A stretch of DNA of 45,338 nucleotides. Origin: Alistipes sp. (GTDB lineage: Bacteria; Bacteroidota; Bacteroidia; Bacteroidales; Rikenellaceae). The position numbers and the translations under genes were made by a program. Location: positions 1 to 45,338 of the forward strand of contig JAIECN010000058.1 in assembly GCA_029068505.1 (NCBI GenBank), given 5' to 3'. Below the pieces are notes generated by a model that saw only the letters and a program-made list of their open reading frames with translations, was not told the DNA's origin and did not search any database. This document shows, piece after piece, positions 34,360-43,808 of the stretch (positions are counted from its first letter, which is position 1; each line of letters starts with the position of its first letter).

Positions 34360-34404
34360 CCCGGAACGGACGTTCTCCCGCCTTTGCGGGCCGTCGCTTC
34401 CGGG
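34360..34404. other. Long imperfect hairpin between porX and tsaE
   Basis: CCCGGAA (34360-34366) pairs with TTCCGGG (34398-34404); inside it GACG pairs with CGTC and CCCGC with GCGGG around loop CTTT. There is no strong T-run. It could end porX transcripts weakly or protect RNA ends. Downstream GAACTTTG (34421-34428) is a 7/8 match to TAnnTTTG without a good -33 element. Confidence 0.5.
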
Positions 34405-34433
34405 AGCCGTTTCGCGATCCGAACTTTGTATCT

Positions 34434-34850
34434 ATGAAGACCATCCACATAACTTCCCAAGAGGAATTGCCCCAGGTCGCCCGGGCTATCGTCGGGCTTC
34501 TGGGCCGCCGCACGGTCGTGGCGTTCCGCGGTGCCATGGGCGCAGGCAAAACCACCCTCATCCGTGAGATCGTCGCTTTGCTCGGTGCCGAGGATACCGT
34601 GACGAGTCCCACGTTCGCCATCGTCAACCAGTACGGGGGCGACGGGGGCCGGCGCATCTTCCACTTCGATTTCTACCGCATCGACGACATCCGCGAAGCC
34701 TACGATTTCGGTTACGAGGAGTATTTCTATTCCGGCGACATCTGTCTGGTCGAGTGGCCCGAGAAGATCGAGCCGCTGTTGCCCGACAATGCGGTCGAGG
34801 TGCGCATCGCGGTCGATTCCCAGACCGCTCGGACGTTCGAAATCGAATAG
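34434..34850 (+). CDS. tsaE: tRNA threonylcarbamoyladenosine synthesis ATPase
   Basis: ATPase that works with TsaB and TsaD to place t6A at position 37 of ANN-decoding tRNAs. The 138-residue protein has the Walker A loop GAMGAGKTT (33-41), VTSPTFAIVNQY, and HFDFYRIDD. These match TsaE in order and spacing, and the length is typical. TsaB and TsaD are not in the window. The SRPBCC-like gene starts 22 bp downstream. Confidence 0.96.
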   Translation: MKTIHITSQEELPQVARAIVGLLGRRTVVAFRGAMGAGKTTLIREIVALLGAEDTVTSPTFAIVNQYGGDGGRRIFHFDFYRIDDIREAYDFGYEEYFYSGDICLVEWPEKIEPLLPDNAVEVRIAVDSQTARTFEIE

Positions 34851-34872
34851 ACGAACAGCAAACTACCTTCTT

Positions 34873-35277
34873 ATGCAAGAATACATTTCCAAGCAGCAGC
34901 AGATTCTCCGGCCCGCGGAGCAGATTTTCGCCGCCATCAGCCGGTTCGACAACCTCACGCCCGCCGTGGCCGACCGTGTCGAGGAGTGGCAGGCCGACGA
35001 GGAGCATTGCTCGTTCAAGGCCAAGGGGTTCACCGTCAAGCTCCGCATGGACGAGCGCGTCGAACCCAAACACGTCAAGATCGTCGGCGACCAGGGCGGC
35101 GTGCCGGTCGATTTCGCGTTCTGGATCCAGCTGCACAAGGTTTCGGACGCCGATACGCGTCTGCGCATCGTGTTGCATGTCGAGTTGAACATGATGATGA
35201 AGATGATGATCGGCTCCAAGTTGCAGGATGCCGTCGATCGTGTGGCCGAGGGCGTCGCCCAGGCCATGAACCGTTAG
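34873..35277 (+). CDS. SRPBCC/START-like small protein
   Basis: A 134-residue protein probably of the SRPBCC (Bet v1/START-like) fold: a helix at the start (QQQILRPAEQIFAAIS), a run of beta strands (CSFKAKGFTVKLRMDE, HVKIVGDQ), and a long C-terminal helix (KLQDAVDRVAEGVAQAM). The methionine-rich LNMMMKMMIG lies just before that helix. I chose the ATG at 34873 (MQEYISKQQQ), since the upstream frame is a shadow of tsaE. It lies 22 bp after tsaE and 7 bp before the membrane protein gene. The family call is by fold pattern only and the ligand is unknown. Confidence 0.65.
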   Translation: MQEYISKQQQILRPAEQIFAAISRFDNLTPAVADRVEEWQADEEHCSFKAKGFTVKLRMDERVEPKHVKIVGDQGGVPVDFAFWIQLHKVSDADTRLRIVLHVELNMMMKMMIGSKLQDAVDRVAEGVAQAMNR

Positions 35278-35284
35278 TGCTGTC

Positions 35285-35890
35285 ATGCTGCGCCGCGCCG
35301 CCGATGCCCTTTCCTGGGTGTTGCATCCTTTCTTTTTGCCGCTCTACCTGGTCGTCGTCTTGCTGACCTGCACGCCCTATGCCCATTATCCCGGCAGCAT
35401 GAAGTTCTATCTGGCGTGGGTCATCCTGCTCTACGGCATGCTTTTGCCGGCTTTGTGTCTGGGGCTGTTGCGCGCTTGGGGGCGCGTCTCCGACTGGCGG
35501 GTCGACCGGCGGCGCGAGCGGATGTGGCCGTTGATCGTCGGCACGGTCTGTTATCTGTTGTGCGCCTTGACGCTTGCCAAGTTCCCGTCGGCCGTGTTTT
35601 TGCGCAAATTCATGGTCGCCGCTGCATGTTGCGAGGCGATGTGCCTCGTGGTTTCTTTCTATTGGAAAATCAGCCTTCACCTCACGGCTATGGGGGCTGC
35701 CGTCGCTTTGATGACGGTGATGAACTTCGTCGATCCCGGGTGCGCCGTCGGCCCCATGATTGCTGCCGTGCTGTGCGCTGGTGCGTTGGCTTCCGCCCGG
35801 CTGTATCTGGGGTGCCACAACGGCTGGCAGGTCGCCGCCGGTTTTTGCAGCGGATTCGCGGTCGCGGTGCTGGCATTGCTGTTCGCATGA
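35285..35890 (+). CDS. PAP2-like integral membrane protein
   Basis: A 201-residue protein with about six membrane segments (near 11-28, 43-64, 82-100, 108-124, 131-144 and 152-168). Traces of the type 2 phosphatidic acid phosphatase motifs appear: DRRRERMWP (for K-x6-RP), SLHLTAMG (for PSGH), and SARLYLGCHNGWQVAAG with R-x5-H. Motifs one and two are atypical, so lipid phosphatase activity is possible but not assured. It closes the + strand run tsaE, SRPBCC, PAP2-like with short gaps and ends at a shared hairpin. Confidence 0.7.
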   Translation: MLRRAADALSWVLHPFFLPLYLVVVLLTCTPYAHYPGSMKFYLAWVILLYGMLLPALCLGLLRAWGRVSDWRVDRRRERMWPLIVGTVCYLLCALTLAKFPSAVFLRKFMVAAACCEAMCLVVSFYWKISLHLTAMGAAVALMTVMNFVDPGCAVGPMIAAVLCAGALASARLYLGCHNGWQVAAGFCSGFAVAVLALLFA

Positions 35891-35894
35891 AAAA

Positions 35895-35929
35895 ATTCCC
35901 CGGCAAGCCTCGCAGGCACACCGGGGAAT
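35895..35929 (-). terminator. Terminator between convergent genes
   Basis: ATTCCCCGG (35895-35903) pairs perfectly with CCGGGGAAT (35921-35929), with an inner GCCT/AGGC stem. Read on the minus strand it is followed by TTTTTT, so it best ends the DUF4923 transcript; it may also stop the PAP2-like transcript. Confidence 0.8.
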
Positions 35930-35950
35930 GATTGTTTTGCAGACGGGTGT

Positions 35951-36544
35951 CTACCTTGAGAATTGGAATCCGAGGTAGACATTTTCGTATTTGGCGAGCA
36001 GTCCGGTTACGGACGCGAGCGCCGGAATCTTGTTGCCGAGCGCCGTGATGAAGCGCACGAGCGCCGTGACGGGAAAGACCAGCTGCAACTCGGAGCCGCT
36101 GACGAACGCATGGCCGCAGAGGGTGCCGAGGTCGTATTGCCCTTTGGCGAAGTGCAGCGTCATGGCGTGGGTCTCGGGTTCGAATTCGTAGGTGCCGCTC
36201 AACGTGCGCGAACCGACGGTCGCGGTGAACGCATTGTCCTTGCCGAAAACGAATGCGCAGGCGCCGGGCCGGATGCCGACCAGCTTGTAGGCGGTTTCGA
36301 GTTTGGCCGAGACGGTCGATTCGAGTGCGGTGCCGCTCAACGAGCCGGCGAGGTCTTCGCTCTCGAAGCGGACGCCGGGCGCGGTGTAGTTCCAGTCGCC
36401 CACGATGGCCAGGCGGGTCAGTTCGCCGTCGGTCGCCTTGTCGGCGAGGGCCGTGCCGATCTTGGTCAGCAGGTCCGACCAATTTTGCGCTGCGGCGGTT
36501 CCTGTCGACAGCCACATCACGGACAGCAATAGAAGTTTCTTCAT
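35951..36544 (-). CDS. DUF4923 secreted protein
   Basis: A 197-residue protein with a signal peptide (MKKLLLLSVMWLSTGTAAAQ) and the DUF4923 pattern found in Bacteroidales: GDWNYTAPGVRFESEDLAG, VSAKLETAYKLVGI, ACAFVFGKDNAFTATVG, LSGTYEFEPETHAMTLHF, and the close YENVYLGFQF. No lipobox cysteine is present, so it is probably periplasmic. Its role is unknown. I chose the ATG at 36544, because the frame is also open far upstream only as a shadow of nadE. The gene lies 17 bp after nadE. Confidence 0.8.
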   Translation of the reverse strand: MKKLLLLSVMWLSTGTAAAQNWSDLLTKIGTALADKATDGELTRLAIVGDWNYTAPGVRFESEDLAGSLSGTALESTVSAKLETAYKLVGIRPGACAFVFGKDNAFTATVGSRTLSGTYEFEPETHAMTLHFAKGQYDLGTLCGHAFVSGSELQLVFPVTALVRFITALGNKIPALASVTGLLAKYENVYLGFQFSR

Positions 36545-36561
36545 GGTGTTATGGATGGGGG

Positions 36562-38487
36562 TTACAAGTTTTCCAGTTCGCCGAGCCATGCCGCTGCCGA
36601 GGCGTCCGAGGGCATGCGCCAGTCGCCCCGCGGCGAAAGGGATACCGAACCCACCTTCGGGCCGTCGGGCATGGCCGAGCGTTTGAACTGCTGGGCGAAA
36701 AAGCGGCGCAGGAAGACGCCCAGCCATTTGAGGATCGTCGCCCGGTCGTAGCTCCCCGCGAATGCCGTTTCGGCCAGGAAGAGGATTTTCGCCGGGCCGT
36801 ATCCCGAGCGCAGCAGGTGGTAGAGGAAGAAGTCGTGGAGTTCGTAAGGCCCCACCAGGTCTTCGGTTTTCTGGGCTATTTCGCCTTTCTCGTCCGCGGG
36901 CAGCAGTTCGGGGCTTACCGGCGTGTCGACCACATCCAGCAGCGTCGCGCGCGTCGCCGGGTCGGATTCGGTCTCCGCCGCCCGTTTTACCAGATGGCGC
37001 ACCAGGGTCTTGGGCACCGAGGCGTTGACGCCGTACATCGACATCTGGTCGCCGTTGTAGGTCGCCCAGCCCAGGGCCAGTTCGCTCAAGTCGCCCGTGC
37101 CTACCACCAGACCGCCCTCCATGTTGGCCACGTCCATGAGTATCTGCGTCCGTTCGCGGGCCTGTGCGTTCTCGTAGGCCGCCGAGCGGTCGGCCGGATC
37201 GAGTCCTATGTCCTGCATGTGTTGCGTGCAGGCGTCGCGGATCGGGATTTCGCGCAGCGTCACGCCCAGGCGGCGCATCAGTTCCAGGGCGTTGTTGTGG
37301 GTGCGGCCCGTGGTGCCGAATCCCGGCATGGTGATGCCTATGATGCCTGTGCGGTTGAGGTGCAGCAGGTCGAACGCCCGCACCGTCGCCAGCAGGGCCA
37401 GCGTTGAGTCCAGCCCGCCCGAGATTCCCACCACGGCGCATTTGCATCCCGTGTGCGCCAGCCGTTGGGCCAGTCCGTGGGCCTGCATGTTGAAGATTTC
37501 TTCGCACCGTTCGTTGCGGTCGGCTTCGTCCCGAGGGACGAACGGCAGCGGATCGACGTCGCGGTCGAGCGCCGCGGCCCGCAGGCTCTCGGGAATCTCC
37601 ATTTCGATCACGGTGTTCTCCGTCTCGGCTTCGTGGCGGCGGAACGAGGTGTTGCGGCGGCGTTCGAATTCCAGCCGTCGGATGTCCACGTCGGCCACGA
37701 CGAGTTGTTCTTCGCCCGTGAAGCGGGGCGCCTCGCGCAGGATCGTGCCGTTTTCGGCGATCAGTCCGTTGCCTGCGAACACCAGGTCGGTCGACGACTC
37801 GCCCGGCCCGGCCGAACAGTAGACGTAGGCCGAGATCGTGCGGGCCGACTGCTGGGCCACCAGCTCGCGCAGGTAGGCATGCTTGCCTACCGCTTCGGGC
37901 GATGCCGAGAGGTTGAAGATCGCCTTGGCGCCGTTGAGCGCCATCTGCGACGAGGGCGGGATCGCCGTCCAGAGGTCTTCGCATATCTCGACGCCGAATT
38001 CTACGCCGTTGACTTCGAATGTCAGGTCGGCGCCGAAGTCGGTTTCCTGCCCGGCGGCCAGGATCTTCTCCTCGGCGATGCCTGCGCCCGAGGCGAACCA
38101 GCGGTTTTCGTAGAACTCTCCGTAGTCGGGGATGTGGATTTTGGGCACCGCGCCCAAGATGCGGCCCTGGGTGAATACTGCGGCGCAGTTGTAGAGCGTC
38201 GAGCCGTGGCGCAGCGGCACGCCCGCCAGGATCGTCAGCGGCAGCTTGCGCGTGGCCCGCACGATTTCGGCCAACGCTTCGTCGGCCGCGTCGAGCAGCG
38301 TCGACTGCAACAGCAGGTCGCCGCACGTGTAGCCTGTGACGGCCAGTTCGGGAAACGCCACGATCTCCACGCCCCGCTGTGCGGCCTGTTCGGCCAGGGC
38401 GACGATGTGCGCTGCATTGTATTCGCAGTCGGCGACCCGCACGCGGGGTATCGCTGCCGCTACTTTGAGAAAACCGAAATTATCCAT
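36562..38487 (-). CDS. nadE: Glutamine-dependent NAD+ synthetase
   Basis: Final step of NAD synthesis: amidates deamido-NAD with glutamine nitrogen and ATP. The 641-residue protein fuses an N-terminal nitrilase-type glutaminase (triad E47 in FPELAV, K116 in [19 protein letters not shown]169 in EICEDLW) to a C-terminal synthetase with the P-loop [12 protein letters not shown] and [13 protein letters not shown]. The ATG at 38487 ([11 protein letters not shown]) is preferred to a TTG four codons upstream. It follows pepT after 70 bp. Confidence 0.95.
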   Translation of the reverse strand: MDNFGFLKVAAAIPRVRVADCEYNAAHIVALAEQAAQRGVEIVAFPELAVTGYTCGDLLLQSTLLDAADEALAEIVRATRKLPLTILAGVPLRHGSTLYNCAAVFTQGRILGAVPKIHIPDYGEFYENRWFASGAGIAEEKILAAGQETDFGADLTFEVNGVEFGVEICEDLWTAIPPSSQMALNGAKAIFNLSASPEAVGKHAYLRELVAQQSARTISAYVYCSAGPGESSTDLVFAGNGLIAENGTILREAPRFTGEEQLVVADVDIRRLEFERRRNTSFRRHEAETENTVIEMEIPESLRAAALDRDVDPLPFVPRDEADRNERCEEIFNMQAHGLAQRLAHTGCKCAVVGISGGLDSTLALLATVRAFDLLHLNRTGIIGITMPGFGTTGRTHNNALELMRRLGVTLREIPIRDACTQHMQDIGLDPADRSAAYENAQARERTQILMDVANMEGGLVVGTGDLSELALGWATYNGDQMSMYGVNASVPKTLVRHLVKRAAETESDPATRATLLDVVDTPVSPELLPADEKGEIAQKTEDLVGPYELHDFFLYHLLRSGYGPAKILFLAETAFAGSYDRATILKWLGVFLRRFFAQQFKRSAMPDGPKVGSVSLSPRGDWRMPSDASAAAWLGELENL

Positions 38488-38557
38488 AAATCGAAGCAAA
38501 ATATAATGAATGATCGATTAGACCGAACAACGGTGCATGGTCATCATACATTATTGA

Positions 38558-39775
38558 TTACTCGGCCCACAGTTCCGCCAAGTTGAGGATCACCTGCTGG
38601 GCCTTGCGCATCGTGGTGAGCGAGCAGTATTCGAACTTGCCGTGGAAGTTCATGCCGCCCGTGAAGAGGTTGGGGCACGGCAGGCCCATGAACGAAAGCC
38701 GGGCACCGTCCGTGCCGCCGCGGATCGGCCGCACGAGGGGTTTCACGTCCGCCTTTTCCATGGCTTGCAGCGCCTTGCCGATCACTTGCGGATGGGGTTC
38801 CACCATCTTGCGCATGTTGAAATATTGGTCACGGATCGTCAGCGTCAGCACGTCGTCGCCGTATTTCTTTTTCAGCAGGTCGACGGCCGCCCACATGAAG
38901 ACTTTCTTCTGTTCGAACTTCTCTGCGTCGTGGTCGCGGATGATGTAGCTCACCGTCGCTTTCTCGACCGTGCCGTTGAAGCCCACGCAGTGGTAGAATC
39001 CTTCGTAGCCCTCCGTATATTCGGGTTTTTCGGCCGCAGGCAGCATGTTTTGCAGGTCGCAGGCTACTTCGATGGCGTTGATCATCTTGCCCTTGGCGTA
39101 GCCCGGATGGACGTTGCGGCCCTGGATTTCGATCTTGGCGCTCGCGGCGTTGAAATTTTCGTATTCCAGCTCGCCCTCCATGCCGCCGTCGACCGTGTAG
39201 GCGAAGTCGGCGCCGAAGGCCGCCACGTCGAAGAAGTCCACGCCGCGGCCCACCTCCTCGTCGGGCGTGAAGCCGATGCGGATTTTGCCGTGCTTGAGTT
39301 CGGGATGGGTCAGCAGGTATTCTGCCGCGGTCATGATTTCGGCGACGCCCGCCTTGTCGTCGGCGCCCAGCAGGGTCGTGCCGTCGGTGTGGATCAAGGT
39401 GTGTCCCTTGAAGAAGGCGAGTTCCGGGAAGTCGGCCACGCGCATGGTCAGGTGGCCGTTCAGCACGATGTCGCCGCCGTCGTATTCGTCGACGATGCGG
39501 GGCTTGACCTCTTTGCCGCTCATGTCGGGCGAGGTGTCGACGTGGGCGATGAAGCCGATGGTGGGGGCGTTTTCGCAGCCCGGCGTGGCAGGGACGGTGC
39601 CCATGACATAGCCGTAGCGGTCCATCGTCACCTCGGTCATGCCGAGTGCCGTCATTTCGTCGCGCAGGTCGGCCAGCAGCGTTTTCTGCTTCTCGGTCGA
39701 GGGGTAGGTCGCGCTCTCCTCCGACGACTGGGTGTCGTAGGAGACATATTTGAGGAAGCGGTCTTTCAAGTCCAT
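38558..39775 (-). CDS. pepT: Peptidase T (tripeptidase)
   Basis: Zinc M20 peptidase that removes N-terminal residues from tripeptides in the cytoplasm. The 405-residue protein shows the metal ligands [10 protein letters not shown], the second site [14 protein letters not shown], the catalytic [17 protein letters not shown], and the dimerization segment [37 protein letters not shown] near the end is typical of PepT. The upstream neighbour is an OPT-family transporter, so the pair may import and then hydrolyse small peptides. Confidence 0.95.
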   Translation of the reverse strand: [405 protein letters not shown]

Positions 39776-39812
39776 TTTATCTCGAAGTGAAAGGTGAAAC
39801 GAAAAGGGTAGG

Positions 39813-39834
39813 GCCGGGCTTCCGTAGGCCCGGC
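39813..39834 (-). terminator. Probable hairpin after the OPT transporter
   Basis: GCCGGGC (39813-39819) pairs with GCCCGGC (39828-39834), loop TTCCGTAG, in the gap before pepT. On the minus strand it is followed at a distance by TTTT, so termination may be partial. Confidence 0.55.
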
Positions 39835-39851
39835 TCCGGAATCGTGCGTCT

Positions 39852-41858
39852 TTATTTCTTTGCTTTCATCGTGTGCCATGCGAAATAGCCGATCAGCAGC
39901 ACGTACATCGCCAGGCCGACCCATTCGGCCGCGTTCGACGAGGCCCAGCCGCTCAAGAACCAGTCCACCTCGGCGAATTTCAGGATGGCGCTCACCACGC
40001 CCATCAACGCGCCGCCAGCTATGAAGCCCGAGGCGATGAGCGTGCCGCGGTCGAAGCGCGCCTTGTTGAGCGCCTCGTCCGTCGAGCGGGTCGACACGAA
40101 CCATGCCACCAGACCGCCTGCGACCAGCGGGGCGTTCAGCTCCATGGGGATGAACATGCCCAGCGCGAATGCCAGGGCCGGCACGCCGATCGCCGTGAGC
40201 AGCAGGGCCAGCATCGCGCCGCAGAAATAGAGCATCCACGGCGTGTGGCCGCCCGTCATCAGGGGCTGGATCACTGCCGCCATGGCGTTGGCCTGGGGAG
40301 CGACGAGCGCCCCTTCGCCCACGAAGCCGTAGGATTTGTTCAGCACGATCATCACCCCGGCCACCGTGGCTGCTGCCACCAGCGTGCCGAGGAATTTCCA
40401 GGTCTCCTGCTTGCGGGGCGTGGTGCCGAGCCAGTAGCCGATTTTCAGGTCGGTGATGAAGCCGCCAGCCATCGAGAGGGCCGTGCAGACCACGCCGCCG
40501 ATGATGAGCGCCGCCGTCATGCCCGTCGTGCCGCTCAATCCCACGCTCACCAGAATCAGCGACGAAAGGATCAGCGTCATGAGCGTCATGCCCGACACCG
40601 GGTTGGTGCCTACGATGGCTATCGCGTTGGCCGCCACCGTGGTGAAGAGGAACGCGACGACGAACACCACCGCGATGGCCGTCAGCGACTGCGCCCAGCC
40701 GTCGAGCAGCCCGAAGTGGAAGAAGACGAAGATCGAAACGAGCGTCGCCACAAGGAGCGTCAGGATGCGTTTCATGGTCAGATCGCGATCCGTGCGTTCA
40801 GCGGCTGCGGGTTGTATTCTGCTGCCTTTCAGTTCGGTCACGGCAAGTCCCACCGCCTGGCGGATGATGCGCGACTGCTTGCAGATGCCGATGATGCCGG
40901 CCATGGCTATGCCGCCGATGCCCAGCGGTTTGCCGATGAACTGGAAGAGGTTTTCGGCCGTCAGCAGTTTTTGCGGATCGGCCAGCAGATCGTCGCGCGT
41001 CACGCCCAGCAGGGCCGCCATCGCCGCCGGGTCGAGCGCTTCGGCCAGCGAGCCGACCACTGGCACGATGATGAACCACACCAGCGCCGAACCGGCCGTG
41101 ATGATCATCGCATATTTCAGCCCGATGATGTAGCCCAGGCCCAGCACTGCGGCCGAGGTGTTGAGGCTGAATACCACCTTGAACTTCTCTGCGGCCATCG
41201 CGCCCCATGCGCAGATGCGTGTCGACACCGATTCGGTCCAGAGTCCGAACGTGCCCACTGCGAAGTCGTACAGACCGCCGATCATGCCCGCCACGGCCAG
41301 CAATTTGGCCTGCGCGCCGCCCTTTTCGCCCGAGACGAGCACTTCGGTGGTCGCGGTCGCCTCCGGGAACGGGTATTTCCCGTGCATCTCCTTGACGAAA
41401 TATTTCCGGAACGGGATCAGCAGCACGATGCCCAGCACTCCGCCGAAGAGCGACGAGAGGAAGACTTGCCAGAACGCTGCGTCCAGTCCCAGGATGTAGA
41501 GGGCCGGGAGGGTGAAGATCGCCCCGGCGACGATCACGCCCGACGAGGCGCCGATCGACTGGATGATGACGTTTTGTCCGAGCATGTTTTTCTTGCTCAG
41601 GATGTTGCCTGCGCCTACGGCGATGATGGCGATCGGGATCGCCGCTTCGAAGACCTGGCCCACCTTGAGTCCCAGGAAAGCCGCTGCGGCCGAGAAGATC
41701 ACCGCCATGGCCACGCCCATCGCTATGGCGTAGGGCGTCGCTTCGCGCGGCGCGGTCGAGGCCGGCATCAGGGGCGTGTAGGTTTCGCCCGGCTTGAGTT
41801 CGCGGTAGGCGTTTTCGGGCAACGAAACAATGGGGTTTTCCTGCTTCATATTCATCAT
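39852..41858 (-). CDS. OPT-family oligopeptide transporter
   Basis: A 668-residue polytopic inner-membrane protein of the OPT family, which moves small peptides or metal chelates by ion symport. More than a dozen hydrophobic segments are visible. Family marks include TPYAIAMGVAMAVIFSAAAAF, GNILSKKNMLGQNVIIQSIG, and the cytoplasmic loop MHGKYPFPEATATTEVLVSGE. The start is one of three close ATGs at 41858, 41855 or 41849; a TTG at 41933 would add a basic leader that looks noncoding. pepT lies just downstream, supporting peptide uptake, although metal-siderophore transport by YSL-like members cannot be excluded. Confidence 0.9.
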   Translation of the reverse strand: MMNMKQENPIVSLPENAYRELKPGETYTPLMPASTAPREATPYAIAMGVAMAVIFSAAAAFLGLKVGQVFEAAIPIAIIAVGAGNILSKKNMLGQNVIIQSIGASSGVIVAGAIFTLPALYILGLDAAFWQVFLSSLFGGVLGIVLLIPFRKYFVKEMHGKYPFPEATATTEVLVSGEKGGAQAKLLAVAGMIGGLYDFAVGTFGLWTESVSTRICAWGAMAAEKFKVVFSLNTSAAVLGLGYIIGLKYAMIITAGSALVWFIIVPVVGSLAEALDPAAMAALLGVTRDDLLADPQKLLTAENLFQFIGKPLGIGGIAMAGIIGICKQSRIIRQAVGLAVTELKGSRIQPAAAERTDRDLTMKRILTLLVATLVSIFVFFHFGLLDGWAQSLTAIAVVFVVAFLFTTVAANAIAIVGTNPVSGMTLMTLILSSLILVSVGLSGTTGMTAALIIGGVVCTALSMAGGFITDLKIGYWLGTTPRKQETWKFLGTLVAAATVAGVMIVLNKSYGFVGEGALVAPQANAMAAVIQPLMTGGHTPWMLYFCGAMLALLLTAIGVPALAFALGMFIPMELNAPLVAGGLVAWFVSTRSTDEALNKARFDRGTLIASGFIAGGALMGVVSAILKFAEVDWFLSGWASSNAAEWVGLAMYVLLIGYFAWHTMKAKK

Positions 41859-41939
41859 GTTTACTATTTGTCTATAAGAATCGGCCCGGCTTCCGTGCGG
41901 CTTTGCCTTGGGTCTTGTTTTTGCGGGCTGCAACCTTTT

Positions 41940-42266
41940 TTATCTGTTGTCGCCGCTGCCCGAGATGATGTTGCGCTGCATGCGCGAGCGGAGTTTCTCC
42001 ACGTTCATCCGAGCCACGTCGTCCAGCTCGTAGCCCAGGTCGCGCGAGAGCGTCGCGCAATACCACAGCACGTCGCCGATTTCCTTGACGATTTCGAGTT
42101 TCTTCTCCGGCGTGAAAGCGCCTTGCGCGTCGCGGATCACCTTTTTCACCTTGTCGGCTACTTCGCCCGCTTCGCCCGTGAGTCCCAGCGTGGGGTAGAC
42201 GATGCGGCTGCTTTCGGGGTAGATGGCCGTTTCGAGGGCATGCTGTTGGTATTCGTTGAGTGTCAT
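41940..42266 (-). CDS. MazG-like nucleotide pyrophosphohydrolase
   Basis: A 108-residue all-alpha NTP pyrophosphohydrolase. Metal-binding acidic motifs are visible as LTGEAGEVADKVKK and EIVKEIGDVLWY. It probably cleaves a noncanonical or excess NTP/dNTP to NMP and PPi. The ATG at 42266 (MTLNEYQQHA) is chosen because the open frame upstream covers the promoter region. TATTTTTG (42302-42295) on the minus strand is a plausible -7 box. The substrate cannot be told from sequence. Confidence 0.85.
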   Translation of the reverse strand: MTLNEYQQHALETAIYPESSRIVYPTLGLTGEAGEVADKVKKVIRDAQGAFTPEKKLEIVKEIGDVLWYCATLSRDLGYELDDVARMNVEKLRSRMQRNIISGSGDNR

Positions 42267-42294
42267 GTCGTTTGGTTTTTGTGGATTGATCTTG

Positions 42295-42302
42295 CAAAAA
42301 TA
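42295..42302 (-). promoter_or_regulatory. Probable -7 box of the MazG-like gene
   Basis: Minus-strand TATTTTTG matches TAnnTTTG, 28 bp before the ATG. No clear TTG lies at the -33 position, so the call is tentative. Confidence 0.45.
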
Positions 42303-42377
42303 GCGAATAATTTCGGAAATCCGGAGGATGCGGAGCGTAAAGATGCCGGAAATCAGGGGTTGCAGATCCATGCGAAA

Positions 42378-42402
42378 CGGCGCACCGGATTCCGGTGCGC
42401 CG
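42378..42402 (-). terminator. Hairpin after murF
   Basis: CGGCGCACCGG (42378-42388) pairs perfectly with CCGGTGCGCCG (42392-42402) around a 3-base loop, 22 bp past the murF stop. On the minus strand only TTT follows, so it is a strong stem with a weak T-run. Confidence 0.65.
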
Positions 42403-42424
42403 CAGCATGTCGTCGGGTGCCGTG

Positions 42425-43708
42425 TCAGAGCAGCCCGATCAGTTTTTCCAGCCCGATGCCGTGCGAGCCTTTCAGCAGCACGGTCGCGCCGGTCAGCGGG
42501 TGCGCTTTCAGCTCGGCTTCCAGCTGTTCGCGTGAGCTGTAATATTTTGTGGAACGTAGATTCGCATGAATATCCGCTTCCGTCGAGCTTTCGAGCGTTT
42601 TCCCTGCTTTGCAGAATTCGTTGCCTACCAGGTATATTTCTGCCGAGGGGATTTGCAGCGCCAGCCGCAGGATCGCCGCATGTTCTTCGGCCGACCAGGC
42701 GCCCAGCTCCAGCATGTCGCCCAGAATCATGACGCGGCGGCTGTATTCGCCGGCCGGATGTTCGGCTCCGAAGTCGCCGATCGCGGCCCTCATGCTCGAC
42801 GGGTTGGCGTTGTAGCAGTCTACGATCAAGGTGTTGCGTGCCGTTGCGAGCCGCTGCGAGCGGTTGTTTTCGGGCGTGTAGGCGGCGATCGCATGGCGCA
42901 TGCGTTCTTCGTCCACGTCGAAGTAGCGGCCTATGGCTATCGCTGCCGCGATGTTGTAACGGTTGTAGTCGCCCGCCAGACGGCTCTCTGCACCCTCGGC
43001 CAGCCGTTCGGAGTAGCGTTCGGCAGCCAGTTCCGGGCGTTCGGCGGCCATCTCCATGAGCACGGAGTCTTCTTCACGCACGAAGATCCGGCCGCCGTGG
43101 GCCGCCAGGAAGTCGTACAGCTCGCCTTTGCCGCGGCGGATGCCCTCCGGGCCGCCGAATCCCTCCAGGTGCGAGCGGCCTATGTTGGTCAGTATGCCGT
43201 AGTTGGGTTCGGCGATTTCGGCCAGCCGGGCGATTTCGCCGCAGGCGCTCGCGCCCATCTCCACCACGCCGAACTGCGTGTCGCGGGTCATCGCGAGCAG
43301 CGTCAGCGGAACGCCTATGTGGTTGTTCAGGTTGCCTTGCGTGGCGTGCACCTCGAAACGCTCGGCCAGCACGCGGCTCACCAGTTCTTTGGTCGTCGTC
43401 TTGCCGTTGCTGCCCGCCACGGCAAGGATCGGGAGACCCAGCGCGCGGCGATGCGCGCGCGCCAGTTCCTGGAGCGCCCGCAACGTGTCGTCGACCAGTA
43501 TGATGCGTTCGTCGGTGACGGCCGCCGGGTCGTCCACCACGGCATGCGCGGCCCCTTTGTCCAGCGCGTCGGCGGCGAAGCGGTTGCCGTCGAACGTCGC
43601 GCCCCGCAGAGCGAAGAAAAGCGAGTCCGGCGCGATCCGCCGCGTGTCGGTCGAGATGCGGGGGTGGGCGCAGAAAAGATCGTAGAGCGTATGGATCGGG
43701 CAGGTCAT
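42425..43708 (-). CDS. murF: UDP-MurNAc-tripeptide D-alanyl-D-alanine ligase
   Basis: Cytoplasmic peptidoglycan precursor ligase that adds D-Ala-D-Ala to UDP-MurNAc-tripeptide. The 427-residue protein shows the N-terminal STDTRRIAPDSLFFALRG, the ATP loop VAGSNGKTTTKELV, NNHIGVPLTLL, VVEMGASACGEI and the DCYNANPSSMRAAI motif, then a C-terminal ligase domain with VLLKGSHGIGLEKL. It stands outside the usual mur-fts cluster. manC lies 100 bp upstream on the same strand. Confidence 0.95.
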   Translation of the reverse strand: MTCPIHTLYDLFCAHPRISTDTRRIAPDSLFFALRGATFDGNRFAADALDKGAAHAVVDDPAAVTDERIILVDDTLRALQELARAHRRALGLPILAVAGSNGKTTTKELVSRVLAERFEVHATQGNLNNHIGVPLTLLAMTRDTQFGVVEMGASACGEIARLAEIAEPNYGILTNIGRSHLEGFGGPEGIRRGKGELYDFLAAHGGRIFVREEDSVLMEMAAERPELAAERYSERLAEGAESRLAGDYNRYNIAAAIAIGRYFDVDEERMRHAIAAYTPENNRSQRLATARNTLIVDCYNANPSSMRAAIGDFGAEHPAGEYSRRVMILGDMLELGAWSAEEHAAILRLALQIPSAEIYLVGNEFCKAGKTLESSTEADIHANLRSTKYYSSREQLEAELKAHPLTGATVLLKGSHGIGLEKLIGLL

Positions 43709-43808
43709 GATGCGGAAAGGGAAAATAGCGGGAGGTCGGGAACGGGTTGTCGCCGGCCTGCAACCCCTCTTGCGGGAAATCCGGCCTGCGACCGCTCGAA
43801 AAGGTGTC

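Noticed and set aside
38497..38505. Promoter box TATATTTTG before nadE
   Set aside because: The spacing inside the box is off by one and it lies only about 10 bp from the start codon, with a poorly spaced -33 element.
39873..42542. An 889-codon + strand open frame opposite the OPT transporter
   Set aside because: The minus-strand transporter has clear membrane segments and family motifs; the + frame is His/Arg/Asp-rich noise.
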